A stretch of 64,000 nt of DNA. Source: Phaeobacter sp. 11ANDIMAR09 (GTDB lineage: Bacteria > Pseudomonadota > Alphaproteobacteria > Rhodobacterales > Rhodobacteraceae). The position numbers and the translations under genes were made by a program. The stretch is taken from assembly GCF_001294455.1 (NCBI RefSeq), contig NZ_LIKT01000011.1:62001-126000 (forward strand), written 5' to 3'. Below, piece by piece: positions 36,641 to 45,456 of the stretch. Numbering within the stretch: the stretch's first letter is position 1; each line of letters begins with the position of its first letter. Under the pieces are notes generated by a model. The model was not told where the DNA came from, did no database searches, and worked only from the letters and a program-made list of their open reading frames with translations.

Positions 36641-37045
36641 TCATAACCAGAATATGACTGTTGCGGCGAGAGCGATTGCTGACAGGAAGACCTTTGGGCA
36701 GCGGTCATAACGGGTTGAGACACGTCGCCAGTCTTTGAGCCTGCCGAACATCCTTTCGATGCGGTTGCGACGTTTGTATCGGCGCTTGTCGTACTTGATG
36801 GTCGTCTTGCGCGATTTGCGTCCGGGGATGCAGGGCTTTGTGCCCTTATCTATAAGGGTTTCGCGGAACCAATCGGCGTCATACCCTCGATCAGCGAGAA
36901 GCCATTCGGCTTTTGGCAGCCCGTTCATCAAGGCCGCAGCGCCAGTATAATCGCTCACTTGGCCTGCGGTAATGAACAGGCGGACTGGACGGCCGATGGT
37001 ATCTGTAATGGCGTGCAATTTGGTGTTCATCCCCCCTTTGGTCAA
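36641..37045 (-). CDS. IS5-family transposase, downstream frame (OrfB)
   Basis: Carries the second part of the DDE catalytic domain: LLADRGYDADWFRE with the second aspartate, and RNRIERMFGRLKDWRR with the glutamate in the IS5-family Y-(2)-R-(3)-E-(6)-K arrangement. Translation is expected from OrfA by a -1 shift at the A5G6 run (37064-37074 on the minus strand). After the shift the frame reads GRGRLIGLTKGGMNTK, joining the two halves smoothly. The internal ATG at 37045 is probably not a true start. Confidence 0.88.
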   Translation of the reverse strand: MTKGGMNTKLHAITDTIGRPVRLFITAGQVSDYTGAAALMNGLPKAEWLLADRGYDADWFRETLIDKGTKPCIPGRKSRKTTIKYDKRRYKRRNRIERMFGRLKDWRRVSTRYDRCPKVFLSAIALAATVIFWL

Positions 37046-37050
37046 GCCGA

Positions 37051-37398
37051 TCAGGCGTCCGCGCCCCCCTTTTTCAATCGCAGGCTGGAGGCCGTGCGAT
37101 GCGCTTTGAGGTATGTTGCATCAATTGAGATGGTTGTGTTGTCAGGGTCCTGTTCAGACAATCCCATCATGATCCGGGCAAACACGCCCATATCACTCCA
37201 ACGCTTCCAGCGATTATACAATGTCTTTGGTGGGCCATACTCGGCAGGTGCATCGCGCCACCTTAAACCATTGCGATTGATGAATATAATGCCACTTAGA
37301 ACGCGGCGATCGTCAACGCGAGCACGACCTCGACTCTTTGGAAAGAATGGCCGGAGACGCGCCATCTGCGCCTCCGTAAGCCAGTACAAGTTGCTCAT
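37051..37398 (-). CDS. IS5-family transposase, upstream frame (OrfA)
   Basis: The first 115 residues of the transposase from MSNLYWLTEAQMARLRPFF. It includes the DUF4096-type DNA-binding region (VDDRRVLSGIIFINRNGLRW) and the first catalytic aspartate in ISIDATYLKAH. It ends shortly after the A5G6 slippery run, whose -1 shift would continue into OrfB. The ATG at 37398, preceded by GGGGGG, is preferred over an in-frame start 11 codons earlier. Confidence 0.88.
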   Translation of the reverse strand: MSNLYWLTEAQMARLRPFFPKSRGRARVDDRRVLSGIIFINRNGLRWRDAPAEYGPPKTLYNRWKRWSDMGVFARIMMGLSEQDPDNTTISIDATYLKAHRTASSLRLKKGGADA

Positions 37399-37570
37399 AA
37401 CATCCCCCCGAAACTCGGGATCGTGAACCATAACAACGCGACAAGCTCAATCGGATAATGCGTCCTGACCCTAGGGAACAAAATGTCTAAAATAGTAGCG
37501 GCTATTCAGATCAATGGCTACGAAGAGGTAAAACTTGCCCTCAAACAGGGTTTGGCAGATGCAACCAGCC

Positions 37571-38215
37571 TCAACTATCACCTATTATTTTTGCGTCCAG
37601 CTGCGCTGAGTAATAGTAGGCGATTGCTTGGGCCCGGTTTCTGACAGAGAGCTTCTCGTAGATATTGGACAGGTGAAACTTGACCGTGTTTGTCGAAATC
37701 AGCAACTCCTTTGAAAGCTCACGATTTGACAACCCCTTTGACAGCGCCTCAAGGATGACCCGCTCTTTGCGGGACAGGCTATTAATTGGATCCTGCTGCA
37801 TCTTACGCACGTCGATGAAGGGAAACACCATCTTGCCCGCGGCCACGTCTGCGCAGGTTTCCAGCAACCCCTCGACCTCACCCGACCGGGAGGCAAACCC
37901 CGCAGCTCCTGCCTGCATTGCAAGACGTGGGATATCGCCAACCTCGTCACCGTAAACGACAAACCGAGGCTTGTTTTCCTGTTCCCGCAGAACTTCAATC
38001 AGCTTGGCGGCTCCAAGAACAGGCAGGTTCCAAGAGATCACGCAAACCTGCACCGGAACGCGCATCACCGCCCCCAGGAAGCCTTCGGCCGTTGAAGAGG
38101 TGGCCACCAGAGAGAATCGTGGATCCCGTTCAAAAATTTCTGACATCGCCGACAAGACCAAGGGGTTGTTATCGGCAAGCATGACATCAATCGATTGCGG
38201 CGAAGGTCCTGACAT
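37571..38215 (-). CDS. LuxR/NarL-type regulator with a degenerate receiver domain
   Basis: A 214-residue protein with a response-regulator fold followed by a LuxR-type HTH (about 145-205: LSRKERVILEALSKGLSNRE and TNTVKFHLSNIYEKLSVRNR). The receiver keeps Asp15-Asn16, but the phosphorylatable aspartate expected near residue 61 is replaced (VCVISWNLP has Ser-Trp) and the conserved lysine near 108 is also missing (GFASRS). It is therefore probably not controlled by phosphorylation. No histidine kinase is adjacent. It diverges from the serine-cycle operon across 218 bases, so it is the natural candidate to regulate that operon. Confidence 0.85.
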   Translation of the reverse strand: MSGPSPQSIDVMLADNNPLVLSAMSEIFERDPRFSLVATSSTAEGFLGAVMRVPVQVCVISWNLPVLGAAKLIEVLREQENKPRFVVYGDEVGDIPRLAMQAGAAGFASRSGEVEGLLETCADVAAGKMVFPFIDVRKMQQDPINSLSRKERVILEALSKGLSNRELSKELLISTNTVKFHLSNIYEKLSVRNRAQAIAYYYSAQLDAKIIGDS

Positions 38216-38433
38216 TGATTTTACACCCGAATTTCAAAAATACTACCCATTTGGGTGGCGATATACTCGGTATACTGCGGTATTCTAGCCCAAACAGGTA
38301 GGTATTTTGCTACCATATTAGAAGCCCCAAAGCAGTATTAAGTTACGTTGTGCAATGCTGCAAGCGGCGCTTTTGTGATCCTCAACACGATAAATGGGCG
38401 TGGTGAACCACCCCGACGACCAAGGAGGATCAA
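38216..38433 (+). promoter_or_regulatory. Divergent control region of the serine-cycle operon
   Basis: 218 bases, A/T-richer than the genes on either side. Two CGGTAT words at 38268-38273 and 38278-38283 repeat with a period of ten bases, one helical turn. Nearby, ACCCATTTGGGT (about 38254-38265) is a 5-bp inverted repeat with a two-base centre, and GGTATTTTGCTACC (about 38301-38314) is another short dyad. These are plausible binding sites for the adjacent LuxR-type regulator. AAGGAGG (38424-38430) directly precedes the sgaA ATG as its ribosome binding site. Confidence 0.5.
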
Positions 38434-39675
38434 ATGACGTTCCAAATTTACCCCACCCTCGAAATTCCCGAGACGCTGGCGGCCGGGCCGGGGCCGGGCA
38501 ATACTGATGCCCGTGTTCTGCAGGCGTTTTCCAGCGCAGGTGTGGCGGATCACATGCAGGGTGACGTTCTACGCGGCATGGTCGAATGTAAGCTCATGCT
38601 GCGCGAAATCTGGGGCACCTCGAACACATATACCTTTGCGGTTGCCGGCACCGGCTGGAGCGCGCTGGACACCATGTTCTCTGCTGTCATGCCGGGTGAC
38701 AAGGTCGTTGCTTTCAACAATGGCACCTTTTCCGGCATCGACACGCTCACCCTCAGGATCAAGGCCGCAACTCCAGAAGAGCACGCCACCGCCCCCCTGA
38801 ACCCGCAGGCCGCCAGCGTCATCGTGATTGATGTCCCACATGGACAATCCGTAACCGGCGACATGGTCGAGGCCGCTCTGGCGGAACATAAGCCCAAATG
38901 GGCCTTCATGGCGCATTGGGAAACGGGATCAGGACGCATCAACGATCTGCGGGGCTTCTCCGATGCCTGTGAACGTCATGGCGCAATGGGGCTGACCGAT
39001 GCAGTCTCCTCGCTGGGTGTCGAAGATTTCCGCATCGACGACTACCCCGGTATCGCTGGCTGGGCATCCTGTCCGCAAAAAGGCCTGTGTTGTCTGCCTC
39101 TGACCTATGCGCCCGTCAGTTTTACCGACGCTTACATGAACAGCCTGAAGGCAACAGGCGCCTACAGCTATGTCCACAACCCAATCTTCGAGGCTCGCCA
39201 CTGGGGCATTGTGGATGGTGCGGATGTTGAACGCGGCACCTATCACCGGACCCATTCCGGCTATGCCGTTGCCGCTTTCCACGAGTCTCTTCGTCTCACG
39301 CTGGCAGAAGGGCTGGCAAAGCGGTCCGCCGCCTATCGCACCCACGAAAAGATCCTGCGTGACGCCGTAACTGCGATGGGCTGCGAGGTGACCTCGGACA
39401 TGCCTAGTCTGCTGGTGCTCAATCTGCCAGCAGATCTGGCAGGCCGCGAGATGGAGCTGGTGCAGAACTGCCGCGCCCGTGAGTTTGGCATCTGGCCGAC
39501 ACTTAGCGCCCCGGTTCAGGTCCGCATTGGCATCCTCAACCAGCTGAACCGCCATGCCATCAGCCAGATCATCCGACTGTTTTCCGAAGCCATCAGCGAA
39601 CTGGGGGGCACGGTCGATATGGAAGAGATCGAGGCCCTGCTCGAAAGCCGCTACGGCACATCGATCGCGGCTTGA
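38434..39675 (+). CDS. sgaA: Serine-glyoxylate aminotransferase (serine cycle)
   Basis: A 413-residue PLP enzyme of the class V aminotransferases that makes hydroxypyruvate and glycine from serine and glyoxylate. Lys216 in [10 protein letters not shown] is the PLP-binding lysine and Asp189 in LTDAVSSLG contacts the pyridine nitrogen. The substrate-loop [11 protein letters not shown] and the N-terminal [13 protein letters not shown] are typical of the glyoxylate-using branch. It is first in a six-gene serine-cycle operon, and its place next to mtkAB, hprA, ppc and mcl supports the methylotrophic role over photorespiratory-like alanine:glyoxylate transamination. Confidence 0.93.
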   Translation: MTFQIYPTLEIPETLAAGPGPGNTDARVLQAFSSAGVADHMQGDVLRGMVECKLMLREIWGTSNTYTFAVAGTGWSALDTMFSAVMPGDKVVAFNNGTFSGIDTLTLRIKAATPEEHATAPLNPQAASVIVIDVPHGQSVTGDMVEAALAEHKPKWAFMAHWETGSGRINDLRGFSDACERHGAMGLTDAVSSLGVEDFRIDDYPGIAGWASCPQKGLCCLPLTYAPVSFTDAYMNSLKATGAYSYVHNPIFEARHWGIVDGADVERGTYHRTHSGYAVAAFHESLRLTLAEGLAKRSAAYRTHEKILRDAVTAMGCEVTSDMPSLLVLNLPADLAGREMELVQNCRAREFGIWPTLSAPVQVRIGILNQLNRHAISQIIRLFSEAISELGGTVDMEEIEALLESRYGTSIAA

Positions 39676-39703
39676 ACGCACTGCAAAAACGAAAGGATTG
39701 CAG

Positions 39704-40903
39704 ATGGATATTCATGAGTATCAGGCAAAAGAGGTTCTTTCGAATTTCGGCGTTGCCATACCATCTGGGGCGCTTGCCTACAGCCCGGAACAGGCCGCCT
39801 ATCGTGCGCGAGAGCTGGGCGGTGATCGGTGGATTGTCAAAGCTCAGGTTCATGCAGGCGGCCGCGGCAAAGCCGGTGGCGTAAAGCTGTGCAACAGTGA
39901 GAATGAGATTCATGAGGCCTGCGACAACCTGTTCGGACGCAAGCTGGTGACCCATCAGACCGGCCCGGAAGGCAAAGGCATCTATCGCGTCTATGTCGAA
40001 TCCGCCGTGCCGATTGACCGCGAGATTTATCTGGGCTTCGTGCTGGATCGCTCCAGCCAGCGTGTGATGATTGTAGCCTCCTCTGAGGGGGGTATGGAGA
40101 TCGAAGAGATTTCCGCAGAACGCCCCGACAGTATCGTACGTTCCATCGTGGAACCTGCGGTTGGCCTGCAGGAGTTTCAGGCCCGTGAAATCGCCTTTGA
40201 TCTGGGGCTGGAACCCCGGCTGGTGCAGCAGATGGTGCGGACGCTGCAGGGCTGTTACGCAGCCTTCAGCGAACTGGATGCAACCATGGTTGAAATCAAC
40301 CCGCTGGTCATCACCGGGGACGACCGAGTTCTGGCGCTGGATGCCAAGATGAGCTTTGACGACAACGCTCTGTTCCGTCACCCGCAGATCGCAGAGTTGC
40401 GTGACAAAAGCCAGGAAGACCCACGCGAAAGCCGTGCTGCCGACCGGGGGTTGTCCTATGTGGGGCTAGATGGAAACATCGGCTGTATCGTCAACGGTGC
40501 CGGTCTGGCAATGGCCACAATGGACACCATCAAACTGGCTGGTGGCGAACCTGCGAATTTCCTTGATATTGGCGGCGGAGCCTCACCGGAACGCGTGGCA
40601 AAGGCCTTTCGTCTGGTGTTGTCGGACAAGAATGTGCAGGCCGTACTGGTCAACATCTTCGCTGGCATCAACCGCTGTGACTGGGTTGCCGAAGGCGTTG
40701 TCCAGGCCCTGCGCGAACTGGAAATCGACATTCCGGTCATTGTGCGTCTGGCCGGGACCAATGTTGAGGAAGGCCAGAAAATTCTGGCCAAATCAGGTCT
40801 GCCGATCATTCGCGCCACAACTCTAATGGAAGCCGCAGAACGCGCTGTGGGCGCCTGGCAGCGCGACCTGACCCAAAATACCAAAGTGAGGGCTGTACAG
40901 TGA
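39704..40903 (+). CDS. mtkA: Malate-CoA ligase (malate thiokinase) beta subunit
   Basis: A 399-residue ATP-grasp subunit related to succinyl-CoA synthetase beta. It starts [20 protein letters not shown] and keeps the nucleotide-binding [20 protein letters not shown], the metal-binding [20 protein letters not shown] and the GIVNG-like [15 protein letters not shown]. By sequence alone it could be SucC, but with mtkB, ppc, hprA and mcl in one operon it is best called MtkA, which activates malate to malyl-CoA. It begins 28 bases after sgaA and overlaps mtkB by four bases (GTGA). Confidence 0.92.
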   Translation: MDIHEYQAKEVLSNFGVAIPSGALAYSPEQAAYRARELGGDRWIVKAQVHAGGRGKAGGVKLCNSENEIHEACDNLFGRKLVTHQTGPEGKGIYRVYVESAVPIDREIYLGFVLDRSSQRVMIVASSEGGMEIEEISAERPDSIVRSIVEPAVGLQEFQAREIAFDLGLEPRLVQQMVRTLQGCYAAFSELDATMVEINPLVITGDDRVLALDAKMSFDDNALFRHPQIAELRDKSQEDPRESRAADRGLSYVGLDGNIGCIVNGAGLAMATMDTIKLAGGEPANFLDIGGGASPERVAKAFRLVLSDKNVQAVLVNIFAGINRCDWVAEGVVQALRELEIDIPVIVRLAGTNVEEGQKILAKSGLPIIRATTLMEAAERAVGAWQRDLTQNTKVRAVQ

Positions 40904-41790
40904 GCATTCTTCTTGACCGCGACTCCCGCGTTATCGTTCAGGGCATCACCGGACGCATGGCCCGGTTCCACACCAAGGACATGCTGGCATATGGCACCAA
41001 TGTCGTCGGCGGCGTAGTCCCTGGAAAGGGTGGCGAAACCGTAGAGGGCGTGCCTGTTTTTGATACCGTCAAGCAGGCTGTCGAAGCCACCGGGGCCGAT
41101 GCCAGCCTTGTTTTTGTGCCGCCGCCCTTTGCCGCAGATTCAATCATGGAGGCCGCAGATGCCGGTATCAGGTATTGTGTCTGCATCACGGATGGTATCC
41201 CCGCGCAGGACATGATCCGCGTCAAACGCTACATGTACCGCTACCCCAAGGACAAGCGTATGGTGCTGACCGGGCCGAACTGTGCCGGAACTATCAGCCC
41301 CGGCAAGGCCTTGCTGGGGATCATGCCCGGCCATATCTACCTGCCTGGCAATGTCGGCATCATTGGTCGGTCAGGCACGCTGGGCTATGAGGCCGCAGCA
41401 CAGCTGAAAGAGCGCGGCATTGGTGTTTCCACCAGTGTCGGCATCGGAGGGGATCCGATCAACGGCTCATCCTTCCGTGATGTTCTCGAACGTTTCGAGA
41501 ATGATGACGACACCGAAGTGATCGCCATGATTGGCGAAATTGGGGGTCCTCAGGAAGCTGAGGCGGCAGAGTTCATCCGCGATCACATCACCAAACCGGT
41601 GATTGCCTATGTGGCTGGTCTGACCGCCCCCAAGGGCCGGACCATGGGCCATGCCGGCGCAATCATTTCAGCATTTGGTGAAAGCGCCTCCGAAAAAGTT
41701 GAAATCCTGTCAGCCGCCGGTGTGACCGTGGCCGAAAATCCCGCAGTCATCGGTGAAACGATTGCACGGGTTATGGGAAAGGCTGCGTGA
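40900..41790 (+). CDS. mtkB: Malate-CoA ligase alpha subunit
   Basis: A 296-residue CoA-binding subunit. The N-terminal CoA fold [20 protein letters not shown] and the phosphohistidine loop [11 protein letters not shown] (His251) are intact, as is the [16 protein letters not shown] stretch. It starts at GTG 40900, overlapping mtkA's stop by four bases, and its own stop overlaps the ATG of hprA (TGATG). With MtkA it converts malate, ATP and CoA to malyl-CoA, which Mcl then cleaves. Confidence 0.93.
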   Translation: MSILLDRDSRVIVQGITGRMARFHTKDMLAYGTNVVGGVVPGKGGETVEGVPVFDTVKQAVEATGADASLVFVPPPFAADSIMEAADAGIRYCVCITDGIPAQDMIRVKRYMYRYPKDKRMVLTGPNCAGTISPGKALLGIMPGHIYLPGNVGIIGRSGTLGYEAAAQLKERGIGVSTSVGIGGDPINGSSFRDVLERFENDDDTEVIAMIGEIGGPQEAEAAEFIRDHITKPVIAYVAGLTAPKGRTMGHAGAIISAFGESASEKVEILSAAGVTVAENPAVIGETIARVMGKAA

Positions 41791-42761
41791 TGGTCAAACC
41801 TTCCGTTTTTGTCACCCGTCGCTGGCCTGCTGCAGTCGAAGCTCAGCTGGCTGAAACCTACAATACCGTGCTCAATACCGGGGACAAACCGATGTCCCCG
41901 GCCGAGATACGCGAAGCGCTGAAACGCTATGACGCGGTGCTGCCCACGGTCACGGACAGCCTCAGCTCCGAGGCGCTGGATGTACCCGCAGCTCAGACCA
42001 AGATCCTTGCCAATTATGGTGTGGGATATAGCCATATTTGCGAGCCATCCGCTCGCAATCTTGGCATGACCGTGACCAACACACCCGACGTCCTGTCCGA
42101 ATGCACAGCGGATCTGGCCATGACACTGCTCTTGATGGCAGCCCGCCGTGCTGGCGAAGGGGAGCGTGAGCTGCGCGCGGGAGACTGGTCTGGCTGGCGT
42201 CCGACCCATCTAGTGGGCACAAAGGTCAGCTGTAAAACGCTAGGTATCATCGGCTTTGGCCGCATCGGTCAGGAAATGGCACGGCGCGCGCATCACGGCT
42301 TTGGCATGAAGATTCTGGTCCAAAACCGCAGCCGGATTTCGCCGGATGTTCTGCATCAATACAATGCAACGCAGGTGGAAACGGTTGATGACCTGTTGCC
42401 GCACTGTGATTTTGTTTCGCTGCACTGTCCAGGCGGTGCCGCCAACCGGCATCTGATCAATTCTCGCCGCTTCGATCTGATGAAACCGGACGCCTTTCTG
42501 ATCAATACCGCACGTGGTGAGATTGTGGATGAGCACGCCCTAATTCAGGCGCTAATGTTTGATGTCATCGGTGGAGCCGCTCTGGACGTCTTTGATGGCG
42601 AACCCCGGATCAGCCCGGATCTGATGCACAGCGACAACCTTGTGATGTTGCCACATCTAGGCAGCGCCACCCGTGAATCCCGTGAGGCGATGGGGTTTCG
42701 TGTTCTGGATAACCTGAGTGACTTTTTTGCAGGCCGCGCCCCGCGGGATCAGGTGATCTGA
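41790..42761 (+). CDS. hprA: Hydroxypyruvate/glyoxylate reductase (D-isomer 2-hydroxyacid dehydrogenase)
   Basis: A 323-residue NAD(P)H-dependent reductase that turns hydroxypyruvate into D-glycerate. The Rossmann motif GFGRIGQ lies at about 153-159. The catalytic Arg (NTARGEIVDE), Glu and His (LPHLGSATRE) are present. The ATG at 41790 overlaps the mtkB stop; a GTG one codon upstream is also possible. In Methylobacterium the same enzyme is encoded beside sga; here it sits between mtkB and ppc. Its product needs glycerate 2-kinase, whose gene in this cluster is broken. Confidence 0.9.
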   Translation: MVKPSVFVTRRWPAAVEAQLAETYNTVLNTGDKPMSPAEIREALKRYDAVLPTVTDSLSSEALDVPAAQTKILANYGVGYSHICEPSARNLGMTVTNTPDVLSECTADLAMTLLLMAARRAGEGERELRAGDWSGWRPTHLVGTKVSCKTLGIIGFGRIGQEMARRAHHGFGMKILVQNRSRISPDVLHQYNATQVETVDDLLPHCDFVSLHCPGGAANRHLINSRRFDLMKPDAFLINTARGEIVDEHALIQALMFDVIGGAALDVFDGEPRISPDLMHSDNLVMLPHLGSATRESREAMGFRVLDNLSDFFAGRAPRDQVI

Positions 42762-45391
42762 TGCAAGCGCTGGCCCGGTCCCTTCAGTCCCCTTCCGACC
42801 CATCAGGCTATGCCGAAGGGTTGCGTGCAGAACTGCGCGCCCTATGGCGGAATATCCTGCTGAAGCGGGCGCCTCATGTGGAGACATGGGCTGAGGCCAG
42901 GCCATTGCCGCCGATCCCGACGGGGCCCGAGGCAACCCCCTATCTGCAGGCCCTGTCGATCTGGTTCCAGCTGCTGCGCATCGTTGACGAAAACGCCGAG
43001 GTGCGGAACCGCCGCCTGAGTGAAACCCAAAACGGTGCCGAAGCCGTCGAAGGTGGGTTTGCCAAGGTTCTGTCTGATCTGTCCCTATCGGTCACTCAGA
43101 CAGAAGACCTGACCGCACCGCTATGCGTTGGCCCGACTCTGACCGCACATCCGACCGAGGCCAAGCGGGTGACCGTGCTAGAAATTCACCGCCGGATTTA
43201 TCGCAATCTGGTTGGTCTTGAATCCCAGCGCTGGACTCCGACCGAACGCGTAGAACTGTTAAATGCTCTGGAAGGTGAAATCGATCTGTTGTGGCTGACG
43301 GGGGAGCTGCGCCTGTCACGCCCCAGCCTGAAGGACGAGATCGAATGGGGACTGCAGTTCTTTCGCGATGCGATCTTTGACGCTGTTCCTCAGGTCATGG
43401 AACGTTTTGATCAGGCTTGTCTGCATGTGCTTGGGCAGGTTTTGACCAAAACTCCCGACATTCGTTTTCACAGCTGGATCGGGGGCGACCGGGACGGCAA
43501 TCCGAATGTTACCACCGAAATGACTGCGCAGGCCTTGAAGCGCGGGCGCGAAACAGTGTTGGATCTGTATCAACAGGCGCTTGTTCAGGCTGCCGGCAGG
43601 TTGAGCATCAGTGCCCTCATACTGCCGCTGCCTGAAACAGACCGGGCGCGCCTGCATGGCATCATTGACGCGGCACCTGATGCGTGTCGGAACCAGAATG
43701 AACCCTTCCGGCAGGCTTTGAATGCCATAGGTCATAGGCTGAGCAATGACGGTTATGATCACATTGCGCAATTCCTGGGTGATCTGGACAGCCTTGATGC
43801 CGCTTTATGTGCGGTCAACGCAGATCTTCTGGCCCGTCGACATATCCGCCCCCTCCGCCGAGCCGCTGCGGTCTTTGGCTTTCGCTGCACGACACTGGAC
43901 ATTCGCCAGAACTCGACCGTCACAACCGTGGTCTTGGCCGAGATCTGGTCGCAATCCGGCCAGGCGCCGGAATATGGCACCCCGGAATGGTCCGGGCGTT
44001 TGCGTCGGGAATTGGTGGATCAGAACCTGCCCTATCAAGAGCGTGAGACGCTCAGCGATCAGGCCCAGGAATTGCTTGACCTTTTGACCCTGGTTCATAG
44101 CGTTCGATCTGGGCCAGATCCACGCGCTGTCGGGCCATTTATCCTGTCGATGACGCGCTCAGCCGATGATATTCTTGGTGTCTACCTCTTGGCCCGCTAC
44201 GCCGGGCTTGGGGCTGAGACACTTGATTTCTCTGTGGTTCCCCTCTTTGAGACAATTGCCGATCTGCGCAATGCCCCCGCGATCCTGCTGGCTGTACTAG
44301 ATGTTCCCCTGGCCCGTCGCAGCCTGAAGACCGAGGGCAATGTGATCGAGGTGATGCTGGGTTATTCAGACAGCGGCAAGGATGGGGGCTATTTCTGCTC
44401 GACTTGGGAGTTGGAGCGCGCGCAACGGCGGATCATGACCGCGCTGGCTTCGCAGGGTTTCAAGCCCCGGTTTTTCCATGGCAGCGGGGGCTCGGTCAGC
44501 CGGGGCGGTGCCCCCACCGGGCGCGCCATCGCCGCCCAACCCAGTGGCACAATTGCCGGGCAGCTGCGGGTTACGGAACAGGGCGAGGTTGTGTCGGCCA
44601 AATATGCCAATCGTGGCACCGCCGCCGCGCATCTGGAACTGCTCCTCTCTAGCACTCTGCGCCATACTGCCAGCCCGTGCAAAACCCCTGCCTGTCCCGA
44701 GTTTGATGATGCGCTGGATGCCCTGTCAGAGCTGTCGCAGACGGCCTATGTCTCCCTTTTGCAGAGGCCTGAATTTCTCGAATACTTCCAGCAGGCCAGC
44801 CCAGTGGAAGAGCTGGCTCGGCTGAAAATCGGCTCTCGCCCGACCCGCCGTTTTGGCGCCGCCAGTCTGGAGGATCTGCGGGCTATCCCTTGGGTCTTTG
44901 CCTGGTCACAGAACCGCCACCTGATCACCGGCTGGTATGGGTTTGGCGCTGCGATGGCCAGCTTTCGCAAGTTCCGAGGCACGCATGGTGATGATGTCTT
45001 GCAGGGGATGTTTCAGCATTCGCACCTGTTCCGCCTGGCTGTCGATGAGATGGAAAAGTCGCTGTATCAGGCCGATATGGGCATCGCAGCGCAATACAGT
45101 GAACTGGTGGATGACAGTGAAATCTGCCGCAGCGTGTCGCTGAATATTCAGGCGGAATACGACAGCGCATGCAAGGCGGTGCAGTTTCTGACCGGCGGTC
45201 AACCCATAGGGCATCGCTTCCCCCGCCTGTGCGAGCGTTTTGATCGCAAACGCGATGAACTGGCCCGCATTCATGCCCTGCAGATCGACCTGCTACGACA
45301 GGCAAGACAGGATCCGCAGGTCGCAACTGTGCCCGTTCCCCTGCTGCAATCCATGAACGCCATTTCCGCTGGCCTTGGCTGGACCGGTTAA
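42761..45391 (+). CDS. ppc: Phosphoenolpyruvate carboxylase
   Basis: An 876-residue PEP carboxylase that fixes bicarbonate onto PEP to give oxaloacetate. The catalytic motifs are complete: LTAHPTEAKRV (His130), the active-site GGDRDGNPNVT, FHGSGGSVSRGGAPTGRAI and the EQGEVVSAKYANRGTAAAHL region. The chain ends GLGWTG, a variation on the usual C-terminal NTG. It is the CO2-entry step of the serine cycle. The start overlaps the hprA stop by one base (TGATG), so expression is coupled. Confidence 0.95.
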   Translation: MQALARSLQSPSDPSGYAEGLRAELRALWRNILLKRAPHVETWAEARPLPPIPTGPEATPYLQALSIWFQLLRIVDENAEVRNRRLSETQNGAEAVEGGFAKVLSDLSLSVTQTEDLTAPLCVGPTLTAHPTEAKRVTVLEIHRRIYRNLVGLESQRWTPTERVELLNALEGEIDLLWLTGELRLSRPSLKDEIEWGLQFFRDAIFDAVPQVMERFDQACLHVLGQVLTKTPDIRFHSWIGGDRDGNPNVTTEMTAQALKRGRETVLDLYQQALVQAAGRLSISALILPLPETDRARLHGIIDAAPDACRNQNEPFRQALNAIGHRLSNDGYDHIAQFLGDLDSLDAALCAVNADLLARRHIRPLRRAAAVFGFRCTTLDIRQNSTVTTVVLAEIWSQSGQAPEYGTPEWSGRLRRELVDQNLPYQERETLSDQAQELLDLLTLVHSVRSGPDPRAVGPFILSMTRSADDILGVYLLARYAGLGAETLDFSVVPLFETIADLRNAPAILLAVLDVPLARRSLKTEGNVIEVMLGYSDSGKDGGYFCSTWELERAQRRIMTALASQGFKPRFFHGSGGSVSRGGAPTGRAIAAQPSGTIAGQLRVTEQGEVVSAKYANRGTAAAHLELLLSSTLRHTASPCKTPACPEFDDALDALSELSQTAYVSLLQRPEFLEYFQQASPVEELARLKIGSRPTRRFGAASLEDLRAIPWVFAWSQNRHLITGWYGFGAAMASFRKFRGTHGDDVLQGMFQHSHLFRLAVDEMEKSLYQADMGIAAQYSELVDDSEICRSVSLNIQAEYDSACKAVQFLTGGQPIGHRFPRLCERFDRKRDELARIHALQIDLLRQARQDPQVATVPVPLLQSMNAISAGLGWTG

Positions 45392-45456
45392 CCCTTTTTC
45401 AGCCTTGTGAACTTTTCCCTCTTTTCCCGAACCTGTAAGACGAAGGAGCCAACCCC

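Larger units (their letters stand above)
36628..37474 (-). mobile_element. IS5-family (IS427-type) insertion sequence, about 0.85 kb
   Basis: The two ends carry perfect 13-bp inverted repeats, CTAGGGTCAGGAC (36628-36640) and GTCCTGACCCTAG (37462-37474), with similarity extending inward (GGGTCAGGACTCAT against GGGTCAGGACGCAT). The outermost CTAG on each side may be a duplicated YTAR target, making the element proper 36632-37470. It encodes a two-frame transposase on the minus strand. All parts look intact, so it may still move. It sits next to a decayed IS3 remnant. Confidence 0.9.

Noticed and set aside
37483-37644. A short plus-strand frame starting MSKIVAAIQING just outside the insertion sequence
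   Set aside because: It has no ribosome binding site, runs antisense into the LuxR-type gene and matches no family. It could be a fragment of an interrupted gene, but nothing supports this.
39704-41790. Succinyl-CoA synthetase (sucC-sucD) as the identity of mtkA-mtkB
   Set aside because: The sequences alone would allow it, but the operon also holds sgaA, hprA, ppc and mcl, which fits malate thiokinase. A phylogeny would settle it.
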